Positions 49,999 to 59,200 of a stretch of DNA of 64,000 nucleotides are shown here, piece after piece; the stretch's first letter is position 1; the number at the start of each line of letters is the position of its first letter. This DNA comes from Hymenobacter norwichensis DSM 15439 (GTDB lineage Bacteria; Bacteroidota; Bacteroidia; Cytophagales; Hymenobacteraceae), in assembly GCF_000420705.1 (NCBI RefSeq), contig NZ_ATVL01000009.1, positions 186,001-250,000 of the forward strand, in the 5' to 3' direction. Made by a program: the position numbers and the translations under genes. The notes beneath the pieces are model-generated. The model was given only the letters and a program-made list of their open reading frames with translations. It searched no databases and was not told the origin of the DNA.

Positions 49999-52268
49999 GT
50001 GACCTAACCACTACGCCGCGCCTTGTGGAGGCCGGTACTTCCAATACCAGCTACATCGGGAAACCCACGAGCCGCGTAGAAGGCCCTGCCAAAGTAACCG
50101 GTACCGCCAAATACTCGGCCGAGTTCAACGTGCCCGGCCTGCTGTACGGCTACGTTGTCACCAGCCCGATTACCAAGGGGCGCATCACCAAAATCAATTC
50201 GGCACCGGTGCTGGCGTTGGAGGGCGTGGTGCAGATTTTCTCGCACGAGAACGTCCCGTCCCTGGCCTGGTTCGACCGCAACTACAAAGATGATGTGGCC
50301 CCCGGCGGCTCGCCGTTCCGCCCCCTACACGACGCCGAAATCAAGTTCAATATGCAGCCCGTGGCGCTGGTAGTAGCCGATTCCTTTGAGGTGGCCCGCT
50401 ACGCCGCGTCGGTGCTGGAGATTGAGTACGAGCAAGAGAAGTTCGATACTAACATTGACCTAAAGCGCGACGAAGGGCACAAGCCCGGCAGCGGCAAAAC
50501 CGGCTTCATGCCGCCGCCGCCGCCACGCGGCAACCCCAACGACGCCCTCAAAAACGCCACGCACCGCATTGAAGGTGAGTACATTCACGGCGCGCAGCAT
50601 CACAACCCCATGGAGATGTTTGCCACCACCGTGGAGTATCACCAGGATGGCAAAATCACGGCCTACGATAAAACGCAGGGCGTGTACAACGTGCAGCAGT
50701 ACATCACCAAAATTTTCGGGCTGAGCAAAGACGAGGCGCGGGTGGTGAACCACTACATGGGCGGCGGCTTCGGCTCGGGGCTGCGGCCACAATATCAGGT
50801 GTTTCTGGCGGTGCTGGCGGCCTTGGAGCTGAAACAATCGGTGCGCGTGTCGCTCACACGCCAGCAGATGTTCAGCTTCGGCCACCGGCCTCACACGCTG
50901 CAATACCTGAAAATGGGCACCAACCCCGACGGCACGCTGGCCGCCTTGCACCATCACGCGCTGCACGAAACCTCGAAGTTTGAGGAGTACACCGAAAACG
51001 TGGTGAACTGGTCGGGTATGCTCTATCAGTGCGAAAACGTGAACCTGGGCTATCAGGTAGCCGAACTCGACGTGTATACCCCTCTGGACATGCGTGCCCC
51101 TGGTGCCGCAACCGGCTCGTTTGCGCTGGAAGTAGCCATGGATGAAATGGCCTACGCCGCTGGCCTTGACCCGCTGGACTTCCGCATCCGCAACTACGCC
51201 GAGCAAGACCAGAACATGAAGAAGCCCTTCTCCAGCAAAAAGCTGCGGGAGTGCTACCACGAAGGTGCCGCCAAATTCGGCTGGGACAAGCGCACCCCCG
51301 AGCCACGCTCCATGCGCGAAGGAAACCAGCTGATTGGCTGGGGTATGGCCGGCGGCGTGTGGGATGCTTCCATGCAGAAAGCTGCCGCCAAAGCCATTTT
51401 CACCGCCGATGGGAAGCTGGAAGTACTCAGCGCCGCCGGCGAAAACGGCACCGGTACCTACACCATCATGACCCAGATTGCGGCCGAAACCCTGGGCTTG
51501 CCCCTCGAAGCCGTAACCTTCAAGCTCGGTGATACCAATATGCCGGAAGCGCCACTCCAAGGCGGTTCTTGGACTGCGGCGTCGGTTGGCTCTGCCGTGA
51601 AAAACGTGTGCACGGAAGTAGGGGAGAAGCTGCTCAAGCTGGCCCAAAAGATGAAAGGCTCGCCCCTCAAAGGCGCTAGCATCGACGACGTACACTTCGC
51701 CGACGGCCAGATTCGCTTGAATACCAACCCCAGCGAGGCTGTGGTAATTCGGGACATTCTGCCAGCCAGCGGCGAAGAAAAGCTGGAAGTGGAATCGTCG
51801 GCTATGCCCAACATGATCAAGCAGCAGCCTTATTCCATGCACTCGCACAACGCCGTGTTTGTGGAAGTGAAGGTGGATGAGGACCTAGGTACCGTGCACG
51901 TAACCCGCGTGGTAAACGCCGTGGCTGCTGGCCGCATCCTCAACACCAAAACCGCCCGCAGCCAGGTTCTCGGTTCGGTGGTGTGGGGTATTAGCATGGC
52001 TCTGATGGAGGAAACCGTAATGGACCACACCTTCGGCCGTTACATGAACCACAACTACGCCGAATACCACGTTCCCGTCAACGCCGACATCCACGACATC
52101 GACGTGGTGTTTGTGGAAGAGGAAGACGACAAGGTGAACCCGCTCGGTGTGAAAGGCATTGGTGAAGTGGGAATGCTCGGCGTAGCCGCCGCCATTACCA
52201 ACGCCGTGTACCACGCCACCGGCAAGCGCGTGCGGGAATTGCCCATCTACATGGATAAACTGCTGTAA
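49995..52268 (+). CDS. Molybdopterin-binding catalytic subunit (PaoC/xanthine dehydrogenase large-subunit type)
   Basis: A 757-residue molybdenum hydroxylase. It starts with SYIGKPTSRVEGPAKVTGTA, followed by YMGGGFGSGLRPQYQ, MRAPGAATGSFALEVAMDEM, and the catalytic base Glu724 in GVKGIGEVGMLGVAAAI, the hallmark of the family. Oxidises aldehydes or N-heterocycles using water-derived oxygen, with electrons passed via the Fe-S and FAD subunits. A five-proline run (GFMPPPPPRGN) near residue 170 may need EF-P. The PaoD chaperone and cofactor genes are not in the window. The substrate is unassigned. Confidence 0.92.
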   Translation: MSDLTTTPRLVEAGTSNTSYIGKPTSRVEGPAKVTGTAKYSAEFNVPGLLYGYVVTSPITKGRITKINSAPVLALEGVVQIFSHENVPSLAWFDRNYKDDVAPGGSPFRPLHDAEIKFNMQPVALVVADSFEVARYAASVLEIEYEQEKFDTNIDLKRDEGHKPGSGKTGFMPPPPPRGNPNDALKNATHRIEGEYIHGAQHHNPMEMFATTVEYHQDGKITAYDKTQGVYNVQQYITKIFGLSKDEARVVNHYMGGGFGSGLRPQYQVFLAVLAALELKQSVRVSLTRQQMFSFGHRPHTLQYLKMGTNPDGTLAALHHHALHETSKFEEYTENVVNWSGMLYQCENVNLGYQVAELDVYTPLDMRAPGAATGSFALEVAMDEMAYAAGLDPLDFRIRNYAEQDQNMKKPFSSKKLRECYHEGAAKFGWDKRTPEPRSMREGNQLIGWGMAGGVWDASMQKAAAKAIFTADGKLEVLSAAGENGTGTYTIMTQIAAETLGLPLEAVTFKLGDTNMPEAPLQGGSWTAASVGSAVKNVCTEVGEKLLKLAQKMKGSPLKGASIDDVHFADGQIRLNTNPSEAVVIRDILPASGEEKLEVESSAMPNMIKQQPYSMHSHNAVFVEVKVDEDLGTVHVTRVVNAVAAGRILNTKTARSQVLGSVVWGISMALMEETVMDHTFGRYMNHNYAEYHVPVNADIHDIDVVFVEEEDDKVNPLGVKGIGEVGMLGVAAAITNAVYHATGKRVRELPIYMDKLL

Positions 52269-52291
52269 GCATCTGCTTGCCATTAAATGCA

Positions 52292-52330
52292 AAACGCCCC
52301 GGAACCTGCTGGTTTCGGGGCGTTTTAGTG
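52292..52330 (+). terminator. Rho-independent terminator after the molybdo-enzyme operon
   Basis: 16-bp stem AAAACGCCCCGGAACC / GGTTTCGGGGCGTTTT (one G-T pair), loop TGCT. Confidence 0.88.
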
Positions 52331-52383
52331 TAGTAGTAAGGTGGGGTTAGGCTGGCACCCGTGCGTGTTGTGGGCTGTTGCGT

Positions 52384-52391
52384 ACTTTTGC
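52384..52391 (+). promoter_or_regulatory. Candidate -7 element for the response regulator operon
   Basis: TACTTTTG, followed by CCCTC exactly as at the tRNA-Leu promoter (4193). The -33 element is unclear. Confidence 0.35.
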
Positions 52392-52430
52392 CCTCCTTAG
52401 TAAGAACCCCACGCACATTCACATTCAAGT

Positions 52431-53105
52431 ATGAAAGTTTTGTTGGTGGAAGACGAGCCTCAGTTGGCTTCCTTTATCAAAAAAGGATTTGAGCACGAGG
52501 GCTACGAGCTGACCGTGGCCTACGACGGCAACTCGGGCTGGTCATTATACCAGCAGCAACCCTACGACCTAGTGATTCTGGACGTGAACCTGCCTTACCT
52601 CAATGGAGTGGAGCTGTGCCGCCTTATCCGGGCGAACCGCCACCGCGTGCCGGTGCTGATGCTCACCGCCCTCGACAGCCTTGCCGACAAGGAATTGGGT
52701 TTTGAAGCCGGAGCCGACGACTACTTGGGCAAGCCGTTTGCCTTCCGGGAATTGCTGCTACGGGCCCGGGCCCTAACCAAGCGCTACGCCGAAACCGGTG
52801 CCCCCCAGCTGCTGCGCCTCGCCGACCTAGAGCTGAACCTGGACTCGAAAATCGTGAGCCGGGCCGGGCAGCGCATCGACCTCACCACCCGCGAGTATTC
52901 GTTGCTGGAGCATCTGCTGCTAAATCAGGGCCGTATTGTGTCGCGCGTGGATATTGCTGAGCGGGTGTGGGAAGTGGATTTCGACACCACCACCAACATC
53001 ATCGACGTATACATTGGCTACCTGCGCAAGAAGGTGGATAAAGGCTTCGAACCCAAGCTCATTCATACCGTGGTGGGCATGGGCTACGTCATGCGCGAGC
53101 AGTAA
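52431..53105 (+). CDS. OmpR-family response regulator
   Basis: A 224-residue regulator. Receiver domain: LLVEDEPQL with the acidic pocket, phospho-Asp51 in DLVILDVNLPYLNG, Thr in LMLTALDS, Lys in YLGKPFAFREL. C-terminal winged helix: SRAGQRIDLTTREYSLLEHL and VYIGYLRKKVDKGFEPKLIH followed by TVVGMGYVM. It is 12 bp upstream of its histidine kinase. The RND pump genes follow after a terminator, the classic CusRS/CzcRS-like arrangement, so pump control is likely (inference). Confidence 0.95.
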   Translation: MKVLLVEDEPQLASFIKKGFEHEGYELTVAYDGNSGWSLYQQQPYDLVILDVNLPYLNGVELCRLIRANRHRVPVLMLTALDSLADKELGFEAGADDYLGKPFAFRELLLRARALTKRYAETGAPQLLRLADLELNLDSKIVSRAGQRIDLTTREYSLLEHLLLNQGRIVSRVDIAERVWEVDFDTTTNIIDVYIGYLRKKVDKGFEPKLIHTVVGMGYVMREQ

Positions 53106-53117
53106 TACCAACCCGAT

Positions 53118-54497
53118 ATGCTGATTCGCAACAAGCTAATGCTGCGCTTTACGCTGCTGGTACTCGGCATCCAGCTCAGCTTTTCAACCTTCATCTACTT
53201 CTTTCACGCTAACGCCCGCACCCAGCGTTTCGCGCACCGCCTGGCCAACAGCGCCACGTTGGCGGGGCGCCTGCTGGTGCGCACCCACAAGCTGGAAAAG
53301 GGCATGCTAGGCTCTTTGCGCCGCGACGACCTGCTTATTCTGGCCCGCGAGCAAATCAGTATCTACGGCCCCGACAATACCCTGCGCTACAGCAGCAATG
53401 ACCACATCAACCAGACAGTAAACCGTGCCCGCCTGGCTGCGCTGGCGCCCGGCCAGCAAACCATCTACCCCCGGCAGGGCCACCGCGAAACCATCGGCTT
53501 GTCGTTTGCACACCCGCCGCACGGCTACTACCGCATCTTTGTATCGGCCGAGGACCGGGTGGGGTGGGCGCAGCAGCGGCAGCTGGGGTTGCTACTGCTG
53601 CTCGGCAACATTGGAGCGCTGGCCATTGCCATTGTGGCTGGCTGGTTTTTTGCCGGTTCGGCGCTACGCCCCATTGCGCGCATCATTCGGCAGGCCCGCC
53701 GGATTTCGGCCACCAACCTGGGGCGGCGCCTCTCTGAAGGCAACGGCCGCGACGAGCTGGCCCAGCTTAGTCTGGTTATCAACAACATGCTGGCTGGGCT
53801 GGAGCAGGCGTTTGAAGTGCAGCGCAGCTTTTTGTCGCACGCTTCGCACGAGCTGCGTACCCCGCTCACCACGCTGGCCGGTACCCTGGAAACCGCGCTG
53901 GAGTATGATACTACTTTGGCCGAAGCTCGCCAAAGTATGGCTCAGGGCCTACAAGCGGCTCGCCACTTAAGTGCCCTTACCACCGGCTTGCTTAATCTGG
54001 CCAAAGCCGATGGTGCCTTGCCAACTTTTGCGCCGGTTCGGCTGGATGAGTGCCTGAACCAGGCGCTGGAATTTGCCCGTGCCAACTACCCCGGCCGGGA
54101 GTGGAAGCTGTCCATTGGTGATTTCCCTGTTGAAACGGAGGGTGACCTATTCACGCTGCCTGGCAACGCCGAGCTGCTCACCACGGCCATCCTCAACCTG
54201 CTCGATAACGCCGGTAAATACTCACCCGGCCCGGTACGGACCGAGCTAGCCTATGCCAACCCGCATACGCTACGGGTGCGCGTGCAGGATGCCGGTCCTG
54301 GTCTCTCGACTGAGGAGCTTCAGCAGATTTATGAGCCCTTGTATCGGGCCACAGGTGCTCTGGGCCGCCCCGGCTACGGCCTGGGTTTGCCCCTAACCCA
54401 GCGGGTGGTGCAACGCCACGGTGGCCGACTGGAAATTACCTCGGTGCCGGGGCAGGGCACCACGGCCACGGTGTGGCTGCCGGCCACGCCCCTCTAA
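53118..54497 (+). CDS. Sensor histidine kinase
   Basis: A 459-residue membrane kinase. TM1 about 8-28, periplasmic domain of about 125 residues, TM2 about 155-180 (LLLLLGNIGALAIAIVAGWF), HAMP (ALRPIARIIRQARRISATNL), HisKA with His244 in FLSHASHELRTPLTTLAGTL, and HATPase with the N-box LLTTAILNLLDNAGKYS and GYGLGLPLTQRVVQRHGGRL. The periplasmic domain has no obvious metal-binding His/Met cluster, so the signal is unknown. Paired with the regulator upstream. Confidence 0.95.
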   Translation: MLIRNKLMLRFTLLVLGIQLSFSTFIYFFHANARTQRFAHRLANSATLAGRLLVRTHKLEKGMLGSLRRDDLLILAREQISIYGPDNTLRYSSNDHINQTVNRARLAALAPGQQTIYPRQGHRETIGLSFAHPPHGYYRIFVSAEDRVGWAQQRQLGLLLLLGNIGALAIAIVAGWFFAGSALRPIARIIRQARRISATNLGRRLSEGNGRDELAQLSLVINNMLAGLEQAFEVQRSFLSHASHELRTPLTTLAGTLETALEYDTTLAEARQSMAQGLQAARHLSALTTGLLNLAKADGALPTFAPVRLDECLNQALEFARANYPGREWKLSIGDFPVETEGDLFTLPGNAELLTTAILNLLDNAGKYSPGPVRTELAYANPHTLRVRVQDAGPGLSTEELQQIYEPLYRATGALGRPGYGLGLPLTQRVVQRHGGRLEITSVPGQGTTATVWLPATPL

Positions 54498-54547
54498 CCG
54501 GGCGCCGGCATTAGCTCCCAGCTAGAGAGGGGCACACAAATAAATAG

Positions 54548-54599
54548 GAGAGCCCGCTTAGGGAGGTAATCACCTCTTTAAGCGGGCTCTCATGTTTTC
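54548..54599 (+). terminator. Rho-independent terminator after the two-component operon
   Basis: 13-bp perfect stem GAGAGCCCGCTTA / TAAGCGGGCTCTC (54548-54560 / 54579-54591) with a second inner stem, then ATGTTTTCT. It separates the regulatory genes from the pump genes. Confidence 0.85.
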
Positions 54600-54679
54600 T
54601 CATACGCTTCTCATCTCATTCTAATGTCGGGGTAGGTCCTTTGTAACACGTTCCATGTGGCTTCGGCTGCCCGACTGTA

Positions 54680-54940
54680 ATGACCTACTTAGAATCCCGC
54701 TCCCTCAAGTTCCTGTCGTTTCTGCTTGGCGGAGCGCTGGCATTGTCGCTGGGGCTGAATGGGCTGCTGCTGGCCGTGCGGTTTGAAGACTGGCCCGACG
54801 ACGTAAGCGCCGAGCTGACCGCCACCACCGCCGACCTACACCAGACGCAACGCCAGCTGGCCGACTGCCAGCAACAGCAAGATAGTTTGCTGGTGTTGAC
54901 GCGCAAGCCAACAGCTGGCATGGCCCTCACCGCCCAATAA
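54680..54940 (+). CDS. Small membrane protein with coiled coil at head of pump operon
   Basis: An 86-residue protein: one TM helix (FLSFLLGGALALSLGLNGLL), then DWPDDVSAELTATTADLHQT and QRQLADCQQQQDSLLVL, a short coiled coil. I do not know its family. It starts the pump transcription unit after the terminator and ends 26 bp before the adaptor gene. A role as accessory to the pump, or as a target of the adjacent two-component system, is conceivable but unproven. Confidence 0.65.
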   Translation: MTYLESRSLKFLSFLLGGALALSLGLNGLLLAVRFEDWPDDVSAELTATTADLHQTQRQLADCQQQQDSLLVLTRKPTAGMALTAQ

Positions 54941-54966
54941 TCCGCTACTCTCTCCCTCTTGTCATA

Positions 54967-56163
54967 ATGAACCAGACCCCTTTGGAAACTGCCCTGCAAA
55001 CTGTATCACCCCATCCGGCGGCCGCGCTACGGCAGTGGCTGTGGGGCGGCGCTATGTTCGCCGCTCTAACCGCCTGCCTAAGCTCATGCTCCGTGGATGG
55101 CAAAGCGCCGGAAAAGGCCGACGTCCCGGAAGTCTTGCCCGTGGTAACGCTCAAAACCACCGAGCAGGAGCTGTTTCACGACTACGTGGCCGACGTGCAG
55201 GCGGTGCGCAACGTGGAGGTGCGGGCCCAGGTAGCGGGATTTATCGAGCAGATTTTTGTGGATGAAGGCCGGCCCGTGAAGAAGGGACAGCCCTTGTTTC
55301 AGCTTAATAGCAGTGCCTACCAAAACCAGCTAAGCCAGGCCCAAGCGGCCCTGGCCGGTGCCCAGGCCCAGGCCGGCGCCGCCCGGCTAGAGCGCGACCG
55401 GGTGCGCCTGCTGGTAGACGAGAACATTATTGCCAAAACCGAACTGGCCCTAACTACCAGTAAAGTGAAAGACGCCGAAGCCCGCGTGGCCCAGGCGCGG
55501 GCCGGCGAAGCCGCCGCCCGCCTCAGCCTCAGCTACACCCTAGTGCGGGCTCCGTTCGACGGCATTATTGATAGGATTCCGCTCAAGCGGGGTAGCATTG
55601 TAGAACAAGGCATGCTGCTCACCACTGTGTCGGATTTACACGAGGTATACGCCTATTTCAACGTGGGTGAGGGCGAGTACCTGCAATACGTGAAGGCCCG
55701 GCAGCAGCACCCCGACCGCCACTCCGACTCGGTGCGCCTCACGCTGGCCGATGGTTCGGCGTATCCGCTGGCCGGCCGCATCGAAACCACCGAAAGTGAG
55801 TTCAACCCCAACACCGGCTCCTTGGCTTTCCGGGCCCGCTTTGCCAATCCGCAGCGCATGCTCAAGCACGGCGCGTCGGGCCGCATCCGGCTGACTACCA
55901 CGCTGCCCAGTGCCCTGTTGCTGCCGCAGAAGTCGGTGTTCGAGATTCAAGATAAAAACTACGTGTACGTGGTGGACCCGCAGGGCGTGGTGCACATGCG
56001 CAACTTCGTGCCCCAAACCCGTACCGGCGACTTCTACGTGATAAAGCAGGGGCTGAAACCCGGCGAGCGGGTGGTGTATGAAGGTGCCGCCAGCCTCCGA
56101 GATGGGCAGCGCATCAACCCTCGGCCGGTGGCCTCAGATTCTTTGGTAGCTGTTCGCCAATAG
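54967..56163 (+). CDS. RND efflux periplasmic adaptor subunit (MFP)
   Basis: A 398-residue HlyD/AcrA-type adaptor lipoprotein. Lipobox in FAALTACLSSCSVDG (Cys near residue 41). Lipoyl half-motifs VRAQVAGFIEQIFVDEGRPV and LVRAPFDGIIDRIPLKRGSI flank a hairpin (QLSQAQAALAGAQAQAGAAR). The beta-barrel and membrane-proximal domains follow (ASGRIRLTTTLPSALLLPQK). It bridges the inner-membrane pump and the outer-membrane factor. The last codons (AVRQ and the stop) fall inside heptad element B. Confidence 0.93.
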   Translation: MNQTPLETALQTVSPHPAAALRQWLWGGAMFAALTACLSSCSVDGKAPEKADVPEVLPVVTLKTTEQELFHDYVADVQAVRNVEVRAQVAGFIEQIFVDEGRPVKKGQPLFQLNSSAYQNQLSQAQAALAGAQAQAGAARLERDRVRLLVDENIIAKTELALTTSKVKDAEARVAQARAGEAAARLSLSYTLVRAPFDGIIDRIPLKRGSIVEQGMLLTTVSDLHEVYAYFNVGEGEYLQYVKARQQHPDRHSDSVRLTLADGSAYPLAGRIETTESEFNPNTGSLAFRARFANPQRMLKHGASGRIRLTTTLPSALLLPQKSVFEIQDKNYVYVVDPQGVVHMRNFVPQTRTGDFYVIKQGLKPGERVVYEGAASLRDGQRINPRPVASDSLVAVRQ

Positions 56164-56277
56164 CGTTTAGCTGCTAGCTCCCGGTCATTGCCGCATCATC
56201 CGAAGCAAGTTTGCCGGCTTGTGTTTCCATTAAAAAGCTGATAGCTAAACGCTATTGGCTATCAGCTAATCAACTCC
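56147..56277. repeat. Heptad-repeat hairpin element B (AGCTGTT type)
   Basis: Same word as element A. The left arm (56147-56180) starts inside the last codons of the adaptor gene. The right arm (about 56236-56277) ends one base before the pump ATG at 56279. GCCAATAGCGTTTAGCT (56156-56172) pairs perfectly over 17 bp with 56243-56259, and both arms keep a 7-nt phase (units such as AGCTGAT, AGCTAAA, CGCTATT). Spacer of about 55 nt. Confidence 0.8.
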
Positions 56278-56278
56278 C

Positions 56279-59200
56279 ATGTTCAATATATTCATCCGCC
56301 GGCCAATTCTCTCGCTGGTAATTTCGGTGTTTCTGGTGTTGCTGGGCGGGCTGGCGCTGTTCACACTGCCCATCACCCAGTTCCCCGACATTGTGCCGCC
56401 TTCCGTGACCGTAACGGCCAAGTACACCGGCGCCAACGCCGAGGTGTGCGCCAAGGCCGTGGCCACGCCGCTGGAGCGCGCCATCAACGGGGTGCCGGGC
56501 ATGACCTACATGAACTCGGTAAGCTCCAACAACGGCGTGACGCTGATTACGGTGTTCTTTAAGGTAGGCACTGACCCCGACCTGGCTGCCGTGGGCGTGC
56601 AGAACCGCGTAACTACCATTCTCGATGAGCTGCCCGAAGAGGTTATCAAGGCTGGCGTGACCACTGAGAAAGAGGTGAACTCCATGCTGCTTTACCTCAA
56701 CGTGACCAGCGACGATAAGGCGGTAGGGGAGAAGTTCATCTACAACTTCGCCGATATCAATGTGTTGCAAGAACTCAAGCGCATTGATGGCGTGGGCTTT
56801 GCTGAAATTATGGGCTCGCGCGAGTACTCCATGCGGGTGTGGGTGAAGCCCGACCGGATGGCCGCCTACGACGTGGGTACCGACGAAATTGTAGCCGCCA
56901 TTCGGGCCCAGAACGTGGAAGCCGCCCCCGGTAAGTCGGGCGAAAGTTCGGGTGCCGACAAGGCGCAGTCCATGCAGTACGTGCTGCGCTACACCGGCAA
57001 GTTTTTCGAGCCGGAGGAGTACCGCAACATCGTGGTGCGGGCCAACGCCGACGGCTCGGTACTGCGCCTGCGCGAAGTGGCCGACGTGGAGTTTGGCTCG
57101 CTCACCTACAGCATGGCTTCCAAAACCGATGGTCGGCCCTCGGCAGCCATCATGCTCAAGCAGCGCCCCGGCTCCAACGCCTCCGACGTTATTGCCAACG
57201 TGAAAACCCGCATGGCCGAGTTGCAGGAAACCTCGTTCCCGCCTGGCATGAAGTACAGCATTGCCTACGACGTGTCGCGCTTTCTTGACGCCAGTATTCA
57301 CGAAGTATTGCGCACTCTGGTAGAGGCCTTCTTGCTGGTATTCGTGATTGTGTACCTGTTTTTGCAAGACTGGCGCTCCACTTTGATTCCGGCGCTGGCT
57401 GTGCCGGTGGCACTGGTGGGTACGCTGTTTTTCATGCAGACGCTGGGCTTTAGTATCAATCTGCTCACGCTGTTTGCGCTGGTGCTAGCCATTGGTATTG
57501 TGGTCGATAACGCCATTGTGGTAGTGGAAGCCGTGCACGCCAAGATGCAGGAAAAGCACTTGCCGGCCCGCGCTGCCACCTTCGAGGCCATGGGTGAAAT
57601 CAGCTCCTCGCTGATTGCCATTACCCTGGTAATGTCGGCTGTGTTTATTCCGGTTTCCTTCATGGATGGCCCGGTAGGCGTGTTCTACCGGCAGTTTTCG
57701 CTCACGCTGGCTATTGCCATTGTTATTTCCGGCGTCAACGCCGTGACCCTCACGCCGGCTTTGTGCGCGCTGCTGCTCAAGCACACGCCGGTAGCGGAAG
57801 GCGAACAGCCCAAGGGATTAATGAACCGATTTTTTGCTGGCTTCAACAAGCGGTATGATGCGCTGGCGGGCCGCTACCAGGGCCTGTTGCGGGCCATTGC
57901 CGGGCGCCGCATGGTAACGCTGCTGGTGCTGGTGGGCTTCTGCGCGGCCACCTGGGGCGTAAACAAGATACTGCCGTCGGGCTTTATCCCGACCGAAGAC
58001 CAGGGCATGGTATACGTGAACGTAACCACGCCCGCCGGGGCCACCGTGGAGCGTACCGAAGCCGTACTTGATGAGGTGCAGCGCATTGCCAGTAAGCTGG
58101 GCCCAGTTGAGTCGGTGAGTACGCTGGCGGGCTATAGCTTGGTGAACGAGGTGGCTGGCTCCAGCTACGGCATGGGCATGATCAACCTCAAAGCCTGGGA
58201 CCAGCGTGAGCAGTCGGTAACCGAATTCATTGCCGAGCTGGAAGAGAAAACCAAGGGCATCAGCGACGCCGATATTCAGTTTCTGCCGCCGCCCACGGTA
58301 CCGGGTTTCGGTAACAGCAGCGGCTTCGAGTTGCGCTTGCTGGACAAGTCAGGCACCGGCGACTTGCAAAAAACCGCTGCTGTGTCGCAAACTTTCCTCG
58401 CCGCGCTACGCCAAGACCCGGCCATCGGCGGGGCCTTCACCTCCTTCGACCCCAACTTCCCGCAGTACCTCATTCACGTGGACCAGGATATGGCGGCCAA
58501 GAAAGGCGTGACCGTGGACGCGGCCATGAGCACCCTGCAAACCCTGATGGGTAGCTACTACGCTTCCAACTTCATCCGCTTTGGGCAGATGTATAAGGTG
58601 ATGGTGCAAGCCGGCCCCGAGTACCGCAGCCGCCCCGAGGATCTGCTGGCGCTGCACGTGAAAAACGACCGGGGCGAGATGGTGCCATTCTCCACGTTTG
58701 TGAAGCTGGAGCGCGTGTTCGGCCCCGACCAGCTTACGCGCTACAACATGTACACCTCGGCCATGCTCAACGGCGACTCGGCCCCCGGCTACAGCTCCGG
58801 CGACGCTATTTCGGCCATTGAGCGGGTAGCCGCCAAGGAGCTGCCGCGCGGCTATGCCTACGAATGGAGCGGCATGACCCGCGAGCAAATTTTGAGCGGC
58901 GACCAGGCCCTGTACGTGTTCGGGGTGGTACTCATCTTCGTGTATCTGCTGCTGGCCGCCCAGTACGAAAGCTTGCTGCTGCCGCTGCCGGTGCTGCTGA
59001 GCTTGCCTACCGGCATCTTTGGCGCCTTCCTGAGCCTCAAGCTGCTGGGCCTAGAGAACAACATCTACGCCCAGGTGGCGCTAGTTATGCTGGTGGGTTT
59101 GCTGGGTAAGAACGCCATCCTCATCATTGAGTTTGCCGAGCAGCGGCGCCGGGCGGGTGCTTCGGTACTTACTGCGGCCGTGGAAGGGGCGGTGTCACGT

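Noticed and set aside
50460..51848. 462-codon minus-strand frame opposite the molybdopterin subunit
   Set aside because: Shadow of a clearly recognised gene; His/Val/Phe-rich, no domain.
56270..57367. 365-codon minus-strand frame opposite the RND permease
   Set aside because: Shadow of the permease; low-complexity His/Gly/Val composition.
57480..57540. Asp408 to Asn in the RND proton relay as a loss of function
   Set aside because: The Asp-Asn form recurs in functional HAE1-family pumps and the other relay residues are intact, so I treat it as a family variant.
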